Counted from the stretch's first letter, positions 8,280 through 16,802 are shown. The stretch is DNA of 64,000 bases from Streptomyces sp. A012304 (GCF_026008495.1 NZ_BQUN01000040.1:1-64000), one strand, 5' to 3'. Program-made: numbers and translations. Notes: generated by a model from the sequence alone, not told the origin.

Positions 8280-9437
8280 GTGTCCGTGTCCCTGCCGAGA
8301 ACTGCCGTCCTTGGCGGCTCCCTCGCCGTCGTCGCCGCGCTCGCCCTGAGTGCCTGCGGAGCCGCCCCCGACAACGCGTCGACCACCGCCGACGGCAAGA
8401 GCGCCGCGACCGCCACCTCCGCCGCCGGCTTCGGCGGGATGGACAAGCTGGTCGCCGCGGCGAAGAAGGAGGGCACGCTGCACGCCATCGCGCTGCCCCG
8501 TGACTGGGCCAACTACGGCGCCCTCATCGACGGATTCCAGAAGAAGTACGGCATCAAGGTCGAGGTCGAGAACCCGGACGCCGCCAGCCAGGACGAGATC
8601 AACGCCGTCACTTCGCGCAAGGGCCAGGACCGGGCGCCCGATGTCCTGGACCTCGGCAGTTCCTTCGCATTGAGCGCGGCCCAGCAGGGGCTGCTCGCGC
8701 CGTACAAGGTGCAGGGCTTCGCCGACATCCCCGAGGGTCAGAAGGACGCGCAGGGCCGTTGGTACAACGACTACGGCGGCTACATCTCCATCGGCTGCGA
8801 CGCCAAGCGGGTCAAGCAGTGCCCCACCACCTTCGCCGACCTGCTCAAGCCGCAGTACAAGGGGCAGGTCGCCCTCAACGGCAACCCCACCAAGTCCGGT
8901 TCGGCGTTCGCCGGCGTGTACGCGGCCTCCCTCGCGAGCGGCGGCTCCTTCGACGACATCCAGCCGGGCCTGGACTTCTTCGCCAAGCTGAAGAAGAACG
9001 GCAACTACACGCCCGTCGAGTCGACCCCGGCCACCGTCGAGAAGGGCGAGACGCCCATCAGCATCGACTGGGACTACCTCAACGCCGGGTACGCCGACGA
9101 GTTCAACTCCAAGGGGCTGGACTGGAAGGTGACGGTCCCGAGCGACGGCAAGTTCGCCCAGTACTACTCCCAGGCCATCAACAAGGACGCCCCGCACCCG
9201 GCGGCGGCCCGCCTGTGGGAGGAGTACCTCTACAGCGCCGAGGGCCAGAACCTGTGGCTCAAGGGATACGCACGCCCGGCGCTGATGGCGGCCATGGAGA
9301 AGGCCGGCACCCTCGACAAGGCCGCCGCCGCCAAACTGCCGAAGGTCTCCGGTACGCCCACCTTCCCGACCGAGGCCCAGCAGAACAAGGCCAAGACGGT
9401 CCTCGCCGCCGGCTGGGGGAAGGCCGTCTCCGGATGA
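8280..9437 (+). CDS. ABC transporter solute-binding lipoprotein (family 1, iron/phosphonate/polyamine-like)
   Basis: A 385-residue lipoprotein: the signal peptide ends in the lipobox LSAC with Cys at about residue 23. The mature protein is a two-lobe periplasmic-type binding protein (AAKKEGTLHAIALPRDWANY..., DVLDLGSSFALSAAQQGLL, ISIDWDYLNAGYADEF) of the cluster that includes FbpA, PotD and 2-aminoethylphosphonate binders. GTG at 8280 has GGAG five bases upstream. It is the first gene of an operon with two permeases, an ATPase and a phosphatase fusion. The two downstream phosphatase domains suggest an organophosphate or phosphonate ligand; the sequence alone does not show the ligand. Confidence 0.9.
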   Translation: MSVSLPRTAVLGGSLAVVAALALSACGAAPDNASTTADGKSAATATSAAGFGGMDKLVAAAKKEGTLHAIALPRDWANYGALIDGFQKKYGIKVEVENPDAASQDEINAVTSRKGQDRAPDVLDLGSSFALSAAQQGLLAPYKVQGFADIPEGQKDAQGRWYNDYGGYISIGCDAKRVKQCPTTFADLLKPQYKGQVALNGNPTKSGSAFAGVYAASLASGGSFDDIQPGLDFFAKLKKNGNYTPVESTPATVEKGETPISIDWDYLNAGYADEFNSKGLDWKVTVPSDGKFAQYYSQAINKDAPHPAAARLWEEYLYSAEGQNLWLKGYARPALMAAMEKAGTLDKAAAAKLPKVSGTPTFPTEAQQNKAKTVLAAGWGKAVSG

Positions 9438-10330
9438 CCGCCACCCTGCCGAGGGCCGGTGCGGTGCCCGTCGCTTCAGTGAAGCGGCGGGGCCGCGCCC
9501 CCGGCCTGCTCGCCGTCCTTCCGCTGCTCGTCTTCACGGCGATCGCCTTCGGGCTGCCCGCCCTCGCCATGCTGAACGGCGCGTTCACCGTGAAGCACCA
9601 GGCATCCGGTGCCGCGTCCTACAGCCTGGCCAACATGACGGCCTCGCTGCGGGGGCCGTACCTGACCGCATTGCTGGGCAGCGTCAAGCTGTCCGCCGTC
9701 TCCGCCGCCATCGCCGCCACCGTCGGACTGCCGCTCGCCCAGGCCGTGGTGACCTCCCGGTTCCGCGCGCTGCGCGAGGCGGTGCTCACCGCCTCCGGAG
9801 TGCTTGCCAACTTCGGCGGTGTCCCGCTGGCCTTCGCCTTCGTCGCCACGCTCGGCAACGCGGGCGTACTGACCCGGCACCTGGGGCTGGCGGAGGCGGG
9901 CTGGGACCTGTACAGCTTCTGGGGTCTGGTGATCGTCTACCTGTACTTCCTGATCCCGCTGATGGTCCTCACCATCACCCCGGCCCTGGAGGGCTTGCGC
10001 TCCCAGTGGCGGGAAGCCGCCCACAACAACGGTGCCACCGCCCTCCAGTACTGGGTGCACGTCGCCCTGCCGGTCCTCGCGCCCTCGCTGCTCGGCGGGT
10101 TCGTCCTGCTGTTCGGCAGCGCCTTCGCCGCGTACGCCACCGCCGCCGCCATGGTGGGCAGTTCCGTCCCGCTGGTCACCCTGCAGATCGCGGACGCGCT
10201 GTCCGGGAACGTGCTGGTGGGCCAGGAGAACGTGGCGCTCGCCCTCAGTCTCGACATGGTCCTCGTCGCCGGCCTGGTCATGGCGGTGTACCTGCCCCTG
10301 CAACGGAGGAGCGCGCGATGGCTCGCCTGA
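9434..10330 (+). CDS. ABC transporter permease (first of a pair)
   Basis: A 298-residue integral membrane protein with about six helices and the binding-protein-dependent permease EAA loop (EGLRSQWREAAHNNGATALQYW...LPVLAPSLLGG), which contacts the ATPase. Its ATG overlaps the stop of the lipoprotein gene (ATGA). It pairs with the permease at 10318 to form the channel. Confidence 0.9.
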   Translation: MTATLPRAGAVPVASVKRRGRAPGLLAVLPLLVFTAIAFGLPALAMLNGAFTVKHQASGAASYSLANMTASLRGPYLTALLGSVKLSAVSAAIAATVGLPLAQAVVTSRFRALREAVLTASGVLANFGGVPLAFAFVATLGNAGVLTRHLGLAEAGWDLYSFWGLVIVYLYFLIPLMVLTITPALEGLRSQWREAAHNNGATALQYWVHVALPVLAPSLLGGFVLLFGSAFAAYATAAAMVGSSVPLVTLQIADALSGNVLVGQENVALALSLDMVLVAGLVMAVYLPLQRRSARWLA

Positions 10331-11133
10331 ATTTGTGGCGCTGGGGCGTCCTGGCCTGCACCGGCCTGTACTTCCTGGTGCCGCTGGCCGCGTCCGTCGT
10401 CTTCACCATCGATGTACCGGGCCAGGGCATCAGCTTCGACGCCTACACGCGGATCTTCTCCACCGGCGGCTTCACCTCCAGCCTGCTGCTCTCCCTGGAG
10501 CTCGCCGTCGCCACCATCCTCCTCGTCCTGCTGCTGATGGTGCCCGCCGTGGTCGCGCTCCGCCTCGGCGCGCCCCGGCTGCGGCCGGTCGTCGAGGTGG
10601 TCTGCTCCCTGCCCCTGGTCGTGCCGCCGATCGCGTTCGTCGCCGGCATCGGCACCGTCCTGAAGTGGGGGCCCGAGCACCTCTCGCGCACCCCGCTGTT
10701 CCAGACCTTCGTGGCGATCCAGAACCCGAGCTTCCCGTTCGTACTGGTCCTCGCCTACGTCGTGATGGCCCTGCCCTTCGTGTACCGGGCGCTGGACGCC
10801 GGGCTACGCGCCATCGACGTACGCACCCTCGTGGAGGCCGCCCGCAGCTGCGGGGCGAGCCGGGCGCAGGCGCTGCTCAAGGCCGTGCTGCCGAATCTGC
10901 GCGGGGCACTGCTGAACGCCTCCTTCCTCACCCTGGCGCTGGTGCTCGGGGAGTTCACCGTCGCCCAGTTGCTCGGCTTCCAGCCGTTCGCCGTGTGGAT
11001 CGTGAACGTCAGCGGCTCCCAGGCCCAGCTGTCCGTCGCCGTCTCCGTGCTCAGCCTGTTCGTCACCTGGGCACTGCTCCTCGCGCTCGCCGGCGTCGGC
11101 GGGCGTACCCGAACCGCTTCCTCCCGGGGATGA
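10318..11133 (+). CDS. ABC transporter permease (second of a pair)
   Basis: A 271-residue membrane protein, six helices predicted, with an EAA loop (TLVEAARSCGASRAQALLKAVLPNLRGALLNA). The ATG at 10318 follows GGAGG and lies 13 bases inside the upstream permease gene, as in tightly coupled transporter operons. It is related to the PotC/PhnV-type inner-membrane subunits. Confidence 0.9.
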   Translation: MARLNLWRWGVLACTGLYFLVPLAASVVFTIDVPGQGISFDAYTRIFSTGGFTSSLLLSLELAVATILLVLLLMVPAVVALRLGAPRLRPVVEVVCSLPLVVPPIAFVAGIGTVLKWGPEHLSRTPLFQTFVAIQNPSFPFVLVLAYVVMALPFVYRALDAGLRAIDVRTLVEAARSCGASRAQALLKAVLPNLRGALLNASFLTLALVLGEFTVAQLLGFQPFAVWIVNVSGSQAQLSVAVSVLSLFVTWALLLALAGVGGRTRTASSRG

Positions 11134-12224
11134 ACATGACCGCCACCACTGCCCAAACGCACCAGAAGGCAGCCGTCACGCATCAGGCGGCCACCGTCGA
11201 ATTCCGGGACCTACGCCGGGAGTTCGGTACCACCGTCGCCCTCGACGGACTCAACTTGACCGTACGGCCGGGCGAACTGCTCGCGCTGCTCGGCCCGTCC
11301 GGCTGCGGCAAGACCACCGCCCTGCGCATGCTCGCCGGGTTCGAACACCCCGACGCCGGTGAGGTGCTGGTCGACGGCCAGGACGTCACCCGCGTCCCGG
11401 CCCACCGCCGCGACGCAGGGATGGTCTTCCAGTCCTACAGCCTCTTCCCGCATCTCAACGCCATCGACAACGTGGCCTTCGGGCTGCGCATGCGCAAGGT
11501 GCGGCCATCCGAACGACGGGACTGCGCCGCCGAGTTGCTCGACCTGGTGGGCCTCGGCGACAAGGGCGACCGCTTTCCGCACCAGCTCTCCGGCGGGCAG
11601 CAGCAGCGCGTCGCCCTCGCCCGCGCGCTCGCCGTGCGACCGCGCGTGCTGCTGCTCGACGAACCGCTGTCGGCGCTCGACGCCAAGGTGCGCCTGACCC
11701 TGCGCGAGGAGATCCGCCGCCTCCAGCAGGAACTCGGCATCACCACCCTGTTCGTCACACACGACCAGGAAGAGGCCCTGTCCATGGCCGACCGGGTCGC
11801 GGTCATGCGCGCCGGGAAACTCGAACAGTGCGCTGCCCCAGCCGAGTTGTACGGCCGCCCGGCCACCGCCTTCGTCGCCGAGTTCGTCGGCACGATGAGC
11901 CGGATCCCCGGGCGCATCCACGGCATGTCGGTCCAGGTCCTCGGCCAGCGGCTCCCAGTCGGCGGGGAGGCACCCGCGACGGCGGAGGTGGACGTGCTGG
12001 TGCGGCCGGAAGCGGTCTGTGTGGCGGCGGACGAGCGCGGTGACGCCCGTGTGGTCGCCGCTGCGTTCCTCGGCGCGGCCACCCGCCTCACCGTACGGCT
12101 CGCGGACGGCGGCGAGGTCAAGGCCGACCTGCCCACCCACGAGGCCGCCGCGCTCGGCGCCGGGTCCGCCGTACGAGTGTCGCTGCCTCAGCGGCCGGTG
12201 CTGGTGGCCGCACGCGGGCGCTGA
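11130..12224 (+). CDS. ABC transporter ATP-binding subunit (PotA/FbpC-like)
   Basis: A 364-residue ATPase: Walker A GPSGCGKTT near residue 55, Q-loop in FQSYSLFPHL, signature LSGGQQQR, Walker B VLLLDEPLSALD, switch His in VTHDQEEA. A C-terminal TOBE-like regulatory domain (about 275-360) is present. It energises import by the two preceding permeases; the gene starts ATGA over the second permease's stop. A second ATG six bases later is also possible. Confidence 0.92.
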   Translation: MNMTATTAQTHQKAAVTHQAATVEFRDLRREFGTTVALDGLNLTVRPGELLALLGPSGCGKTTALRMLAGFEHPDAGEVLVDGQDVTRVPAHRRDAGMVFQSYSLFPHLNAIDNVAFGLRMRKVRPSERRDCAAELLDLVGLGDKGDRFPHQLSGGQQQRVALARALAVRPRVLLLDEPLSALDAKVRLTLREEIRRLQQELGITTLFVTHDQEEALSMADRVAVMRAGKLEQCAAPAELYGRPATAFVAEFVGTMSRIPGRIHGMSVQVLGQRLPVGGEAPATAEVDVLVRPEAVCVAADERGDARVVAAAFLGAATRLTVRLADGGEVKADLPTHEAAALGAGSAVRVSLPQRPVLVAARGR

Positions 12225-12279
12225 CTCCACTACCCCCACCCGCGATACGACAGCCCTCCCCCACGTGAAAGAGACAACC

Positions 12280-13743
12280 GTGACTCGACTCCCGCTCCAA
12301 GCCGTCCTGTTCGACATGGACGGCACGCTCGTCGACACCGAGCGGCTGTGGTGGGAGGCGGTGGAAGAGGTCGCCGGGCGGGCGCTCACCGAGGCGGACC
12401 AGCCGAAGGTGCTCGGCCGGCCGGTAGAGCACACCGCCGCGTGGCTGTCCGCGGTCACCGGTGCGCCGGCCGCGGACCTCGCCGATACGCTCCACCGGGA
12501 GTTCGCGGACCGCGTCCGCACCGGCATCGTGCCGCGCCCCGGCGCGCTCGACCTGCTCGACGCCCTGGCCCGCGAGCGCGTGCCCACCGCCCTGGTGACC
12601 GCGTCCCCCAGGGCGGTCGCCGACACCGTCCTCGACGTGCTCGGCCCGAGCCGCTTCGCCGTCACCGTCACCGCTGACGACACCGAGCACACAAAGCCCG
12701 CCCCCGACCCCTACCTCGCCGCCTGCCGCGCCCTCGCCGCCGACCCCGCCCGCTGCGTGGCCGTCGAAGACACCCAGACCGGCGTCACCTCCGCCGAGGC
12801 CGCCGGCTGCCCGGTGCTCGCGGTGCCGTCCCTGGCGCCGATCGCCACGGCGCCGGGGCGGACGGTGCTGGACAGCCTCGAAGGGGTCACCCCGGAGCGG
12901 CTGTGCGCGATGCTGCCCCGCGAGCTGCGCGTGCTGAGCTGGAACCTCTGGCTCGGCGGGACGAAGGTGGACGACCACCGGGCCAAGCAGCTCAAGGTCA
13001 TCCTGGACACCGACGCCGATGTCGTGGGCCTGCAGGAAACAGGCGGCACCGCGGCCCGGGAACTCGCCGAGGCCCTCGGCTGGCACCACCACACAGCGGG
13101 CCAGAACCTCGGCATCATCAGCCGCCATCCCATCACCGGCTGCCTCGGCGACCCCGACGTCGGCTTCTACGGCGCGGCCGGCGCCCGCATCCGCATCGAC
13201 GAGGCGTTTGAGGTGGACGTCTGGACCGCTCACCTGCACTACACGCCGTACGGGCCCTACGAGGCCGCCTTCGACGGCCTCCCTGCGGCCGAACTGATCG
13301 CCCACGAGGAGGTCCGGCTCGCACAGATGCGGGACACCCTGCGCAGGATCGCGCAGTCCGCCGGCGCGGACCGTGCCGTGATTCTCACCGGGGACTTCAA
13401 CGCTCCTTCCCACCTGGACTGGCCGGACGTCGAATGGCCGGTGACGAAAGCCGCCGAGAAAGCCGGCCTGCGTGACTCCTACCGCGAGGCCCACCCCGAC
13501 CCGGCCGCCGACCCCGGCCACACATGGTCCCCCGTCCACCCCGAACACGAGGACGGCAGCGGCCGCCCCGAACCCCAGGACCGCATCGACTACGTCCTCC
13601 ACAACGGACACGGCCTGAAAGCCCTCGACTCCCGCACCGTCGTCAGCGGCACCCCGCGGGCCTGGCCTGACGTCGCCGGCAACGACTGGCCGTCGGACCA
13701 CGCCGCGGTCCTCACCACGTTCGCCCTGTACCACGCGGAGTGA
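12280..13743 (+). CDS. Bifunctional HAD-IA phosphatase fused to an endonuclease/exonuclease/phosphatase (EEP) domain
   Basis: A 487-residue fusion. Residues 1-205 are a HAD subfamily IA phosphohydrolase: FDMDGTLVDTE nucleophile motif, TASPR motif II, KPAPDPY Lys motif III and VEDTQTG motif IV. Residues about 213-487 are an EEP domain with LSWNLWLGG, the metal Glu in LQETGG, GDFNAPSH and the terminal SDHAAV His. Both catalytic sets look intact. GTG at 12280 (GAAAGAGA upstream) is preferred; GTG at 12265 is in frame too. It lies 55 bases after the ATPase gene in the same operon. The inferred role is sequential cleavage of an imported phosphodiester or phosphonate-like compound: the EEP domain on the diester, the HAD domain on the monoester. 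Confidence 0.87.
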   Translation: MTRLPLQAVLFDMDGTLVDTERLWWEAVEEVAGRALTEADQPKVLGRPVEHTAAWLSAVTGAPAADLADTLHREFADRVRTGIVPRPGALDLLDALARERVPTALVTASPRAVADTVLDVLGPSRFAVTVTADDTEHTKPAPDPYLAACRALAADPARCVAVEDTQTGVTSAEAAGCPVLAVPSLAPIATAPGRTVLDSLEGVTPERLCAMLPRELRVLSWNLWLGGTKVDDHRAKQLKVILDTDADVVGLQETGGTAARELAEALGWHHHTAGQNLGIISRHPITGCLGDPDVGFYGAAGARIRIDEAFEVDVWTAHLHYTPYGPYEAAFDGLPAAELIAHEEVRLAQMRDTLRRIAQSAGADRAVILTGDFNAPSHLDWPDVEWPVTKAAEKAGLRDSYREAHPDPAADPGHTWSPVHPEHEDGSGRPEPQDRIDYVLHNGHGLKALDSRTVVSGTPRAWPDVAGNDWPSDHAAVLTTFALYHAE

Positions 13744-13759
13744 CCAGCGGCCTGCGTCG

Positions 13760-13966
13760 TCATGCCTCGGGTGTAGCTGCCTTCGGACCGCGCGAGCGGC
13801 GAAGGTCGCGCACGAGCGCGACGACGGCAGCCAGAAGGATCACAGCCCCGAGCCCCACCCAGAGGGCCGATGCCCCGGCCCGGTACTCCCGAACAACGCC
13901 GACCAGCAGCATCACGCTGGTAAGGACACCGACAACGGAGATCGCTGTGCTGATGCGGTTGGCCAC
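13760..13966 (-). CDS. Small two-helix membrane protein
   Basis: The 68-residue product starts at GTG 13966 (MANRIST...), has two hydrophobic segments (about 8-24 and 35-55) and a basic tail (RDLRRSRGPK) that should be cytosolic. The start is uncertain because no good ribosome site is seen; the frame stays open to an ATG at 14038. It faces the HAD-EEP gene tail-to-tail, with only 16 bases between them. Function unknown. Confidence 0.55.
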   Translation of the reverse strand: MANRISTAISVVGVLTSVMLLVGVVREYRAGASALWVGLGAVILLAAVVALVRDLRRSRGPKAATPEA

Positions 13967-14053
13967 CGGTACATCATGAACGCTGCCGGCTCTCGCCGGG
14001 AGCCATCCGCCGCAGATGAAGGAGCGCCTACGCTCCACGCGCTGTGGGGATAC

Positions 14054-14296
14054 TCAGCCCCACAGCGCGTCCGCGAAGGCCGCCCCGACGAAGGCCGCCC
14101 CCAGCCCCGCCGCCACACTGGCGATCACATTGGCGACGGCGTAGAACCTCGCCCCGTCCTCGGCCAGCCGAAGCGTCTCGTAGGAAAACGTCGAGTAGGT
14201 CGTCAGCGCCCCGCACAGCCCGGTGCCGAGCAGCAACTGCAGGTCGGAGGATGCGGCCCCCGCGACGACCGCTCCGCGCTTTCGGCCTCCACCCAC
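14054..14296 (-). pseudogene. crcB: Truncated CrcB/FluC fluoride channel
   Basis: From about 14263 downward the translation is the C-terminal half of a CrcB-type fluoride exporter: GLCGALTTYSTFSYETLRL is the family's signature loop, followed by the last helix (ANVIASVAAGLGAAFVGAAF). CrcB proteins are about 120-130 residues with four helices; here the first two helices and the usual start are absent, and the upstream codons do not resemble the family. Fluoride export by this copy is not expected. In Streptomyces crcB often occurs as two adjacent genes; only this remnant is present. Confidence 0.7.
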
Positions 14297-14299
14297 TTG

Positions 14300-15378
14300 C
14301 TGTTGTGGACGCCCTCCACGCCCATCAGCGGCCCAAACTGGAGCGACCCTCGGCCGTATCGGTCCCCGCCAGCGAGGTGCCTCTCACCCAGCTCAGGAGC
14401 CTCGCCGCCACAGTCCGCCGACAACGCCTCCCGCACGGTTTCCCGCTGAGCGCCATCCCGATGACCGCCTCGCGCGGAGCCGTGCGCTACAGCGTGGCCC
14501 CGTGGACGCCCGTGCTCTCTCTTCACGCCGAGCTGGCCCAGGCGAGCAGCGAACGGAACCGTACCCATCGGGTCGTCGCCTCGGCGTCGCCCGCCTGCAC
14601 AACCTCGTCCTTGCCGGGTGACGCAGAAACCAGCAGTCACCCAGCACACCAGAGATCATTTACGGGACAACCCTTAGCCCCCGACTTCTTGGTTGCTCGG
14701 CGTCGGCCGAACACCGCAGCGTAGATCCTGGTCAGTTGGTCGCATACGGGCCGGTTCCGTTCAGAGGCCGCCTTCGCCTGATTCGCCGGCGTCGCGTCGA
14801 TCCCGGCCTCCTCGAGCCCGACCAACAGGCACCGGATGAACCGGGGCGGCGACCGCCGGCGGAACCGAGCGATGCACACGATCACCCTGATCAGGATGCT
14901 GCTCGGTCCTGCGCATGAAGACGTACGCCGCCCGCCGTATCGGAGAGGGCAAGAGCCCTCATGCGGCTTGACCCGGCATGACAACCTCGGTGGCCGCCAA
15001 CTGTCGTGGTCGGTGGCGTGTTTGGCCTTGCCGGAGTACCACAGATCGTTGCCGTGGCCGGCGGTGATTCGGTCGCAACTCGAGGCAGCTCGGCCCGCTG
15101 CCGGGACCACGACCGAATACGCCCCACGGAGTGTGCATTCGGTCGGTGGTTCGAAATCAAAACGGTGATTGAACTCTGTTGAGCAGTCGGTGTGTCATTA
15201 CTCCATTGGGTGATGGATGCGGCGTGACCTGGGAGTTCTGTCCTTCCTGTTACCTGTCCCAGAGGGCCATGTGGATGAAGTTCCGGGGGTACGGGGCTTC
15301 AAAGTGGTGCCTGCTTCGGCGTTGAGGCAATATCGGTCTCGTTCTTCCAAACGGGAAGAAACAGAACGGAGATATCAA
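14300..15378. other. Gene-poor accessory stretch
   Basis: More than 1 kb with no intact gene. Its composition is less GC-biased by codon position than neighbouring genes. It contains transposase-like debris (14637-15110, listed separately) and, from about 15183, the upstream part of the first Asn/Thr-rich secreted protein gene. Nothing else can be supported. Confidence 0.5.
14637..15110 (-). mobile_element. Degenerate insertion-sequence debris
   Basis: The minus-strand frame reads CDRITAGHGNDLWYSGKAKH (15025-15080), resembling the DLWYSGKxHHHG region of IS5-type DDE transposases, then loses similarity at once. At 14655-14690 the sequence GGTTGTCCCGTAAATGATC resembles the end of a Streptomyces IS. 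No full transposase, paired ends or target duplication could be identified, so this is at best scars of old insertions. Confidence 0.3.
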
Positions 15379-15702
15379 ATGCGCAAGACCATGAAGGTGG
15401 GGGCTGCGTCGACCCTCGCGGCGGTGGCTATCCTCGCGGGTTCCGCCTCGGCCGCCAGCGCCACCGAGGGCGACCACAGGTTCGGGGGCGACGAGCCGGG
15501 CATTTCCATCGTCAACGAGAACACGAACACGAACGCCAACACCAACGAGAACACCGCGACCGCCACCGCCACGGTCACCCTCCCGGCGGACGACGGCCTC
15601 GCCGCCGCCCCCGCCCCCGCTCCGGCGGGCTTCGCCGAGGGCTTTGTCGCCGGCCAGCAGGCCGGTGGCGGTGGCCTCCTTTCCGTCCTGGGCCTGCTGT
15701 AA
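15379..15702 (+). CDS. Asn/Thr-rich small secreted protein, paralogue 1
   Basis: A 107-residue exported protein. The signal peptide (MRKTMKVGAASTLAAVAILAG..., cleavage near ASAASA) is followed by an acidic stretch, then IVNENTNTNANTNENTATATATVTLP, a strictly alternating Asn/Thr/Ala tract likely to form an exposed beta-strand, and a Pro/Ala tail ending GGGGLLSVLGLL. The ATG has ACGGAGA upstream. A leader hairpin (TTCTTCC/GGAAGAA) precedes it and a terminator follows at 15822. It is paralogous to the gene at 16425. No chaplin or rodlin domain is visible and I do not recognise the family; a cell-surface or matrix role is a guess from composition. Confidence 0.75.
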   Translation: MRKTMKVGAASTLAAVAILAGSASAASATEGDHRFGGDEPGISIVNENTNTNANTNENTATATATVTLPADDGLAAAPAPAPAGFAEGFVAGQQAGGGGLLSVLGLL

Positions 15703-15821
15703 GGCGCTGTGACACTGGGCTGAGCCCTATGGAGCCGGCTTGTGATCGCTCGAGGCCAGTTCGGCGGTCATCCGATTCTCTTGGGGGTCGTGGCCCGACC
15801 TGAAGGCGTCTTTCCCTGGCG

Positions 15822-15849
15822 GGCGGATGAGGTGACATCCTCATCCGCC
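15822..15849 (+). terminator. Terminator of Asn/Thr-rich gene 1
   Basis: GGCGGATGAGG, loop TGACAT, CCTCATCCGCC: a perfect 11-bp stem. The equivalent position in copy 2 keeps a shorter stem (CGGATGA at 16765-16771 and TCATCCG at 16782-16788). Confidence 0.7.
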
Positions 15850-15981
15850 GAGGAAGAGGCGCTCCGCTCGAGCGGCCGTAAACCTACGGCGAATGTGCGG
15901 CATCGAGCCGCGCGTCTCGCTGCTCGGCCGGTGATTCAACTGGGCAGCACACTCGTGTTGCGGGGTCTGCAGCCAGTGAAA

Positions 15982-16091
15982 CATCTTCCCGAAAGGTATC
16001 TAAGGAACATTTAGGTGCCTAGAACTAGGGGCCGACCGCCTATGGCGGTCGGCCCCTAGTGATATCCAGGAGGACGGATGGCTCATCGTAT
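15982..16091 (+). repeat. Direct repeat copy 2: leader and start of the decayed small secreted protein gene
   Basis: This is the counterpart of 5838-5947 and sits between the two copies of the Asn/Thr-gene block. The promoter-like part and coding start are conserved, while the gene behind it has decayed. Confidence 0.75.
16024..16060 (+). promoter_or_regulatory. Perfect 17-bp leader hairpin
   Basis: ACTAGGGGCCGACCGCC, loop TAT, and the exact complement. It lies 9 bases before the AGGAGG ribosome site of the decayed gene. It is too close to the ribosome site and lacks a T-tract, so it may act as an attenuator or reflect an old terminator of an upstream transcript. Confidence 0.55.
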
Positions 16092-16293
16092 GCTTTTCGC
16101 CACCCGGCCGTCTCAGGCCGCTCCACGGCAGACCTTCGCCCGACGGCGGCGTCCACAGGGCCGGCAATGCCCTGTCGGCCTACGTCTTGGGGCTGGAGTT
16201 CGAAGTGAACGGCGACTCAATCCGTTTCTCAGTCCGTCAGTCATTGCTCCATTGGGTGGCCGGCCGGGTGCGGTCTGCGCACTCGGTAATTAA
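16078..16293 (+). pseudogene. Decayed paralogue of the small secreted protein at 5933
   Basis: The start (MAHRML) and the region corresponding to the end of the signal peptide (QAAPRQTF versus QAAPQQSF) match the gene at 5933, but the hydrophobic core of the signal peptide is deleted and the frame shifts after about 20 codons. A near-consensus AGGAGG precedes the ATG. The remaining frame to 16293 is Arg-rich and not protein-like. A non-functional copy left by duplication is the simplest reading. Confidence 0.65.
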
Positions 16294-16802
16294 TATCAGC
16301 TGCCGTGTAGGGCCATGTGGATGAAGTTCCAGGCCCGGGGGCCTTTCAAGTTGTGTGGCCTTGCCTGTCCAGGCAATATCGGTTCTGTTCTTCCAACGGG
16401 GAAGAAACAGAACGGAGACATCAAATGCGCAAGACGATCAAGCGGGGTGCTGCGTCGACCCTCGCGGCCGTGGCTCTTCTCGCGGGTTCCGCCTCGGCTG
16501 CCAGCGCCTGTGACGAGGACAACGGGGGCGACAACGACGGCGGCATCGTCATCGTCAACGAGAACAACAACACCAACACGAACACCAACACCAACACCGC
16601 CTCGGCCACGGTCACGCTCGACCTGGGCCTCCTCGGGCTCTGAACGATGTGAGGCCTTTCGGGCCCGGGTTTTGATCGTTCGACTTCAGTTCGGCGGTCA
16701 GAGCCTTTCTCTTCGATTCCCGTGGGGGTCGTGGCCCGACCTGAAAGCGTCTTTCCCTGACGGGCGGATGAGATGACATCGTCATCCGTGGGGAGAGGCG
16801 CT
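16231..16802 (+). repeat. Segmental duplication, copy 2
   Basis: This is the counterpart of 15183-15863 (see that entry). It is shorter because the mature protein and some spacers have lost sequence. Confidence 0.8.
16425..16643 (+). CDS. Asn/Thr-rich small secreted protein, paralogue 2
   Basis: A 72-residue exported protein. The signal peptide MRKTIKRGAASTLAAVALLAG is nearly identical to that of the gene at 15379. The mature part is only about 42 residues: CDEDNGGDNDGG, then IVIVNENNNTNTNTNTNTAS, and a hydrophobic end LDLGLLGL. Compared with paralogue 1 it lacks the Pro/Ala linker and has one Cys right after the cleavage site, which could allow lipidation or dimerisation. The same ACGGAGA ribosome site and leader hairpin are present. 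Function unknown. Confidence 0.75.
   Translation: MRKTIKRGAASTLAAVALLAGSASAASACDEDNGGDNDGGIVIVNENNNTNTNTNTNTASATVTLDLGLLGL

Larger units (their letters stand above)
15183..15863 (+). repeat. Segmental duplication, copy 1
   Basis: This block, from the TCATTACTCCATTGGGTG motif to the AAGAGGCGCT after the terminator, is matched by 16231-16802. Shared parts are the upstream AGGGCCATGTGGATGAAGTT, the leader GCAATATCGGT...TTCTTCC, the gene start MRKT, the signal peptide and the downstream GGGGGTCGTGGCCCGACCTG with terminator. The two copies have diverged in the mature protein and in spacer lengths. Confidence 0.8.

Noticed and set aside
15379..16643. Asn/Thr-rich secreted proteins as chaplins
   Set aside because: The chaplin hydrophobic domain and its paired cysteines are absent.
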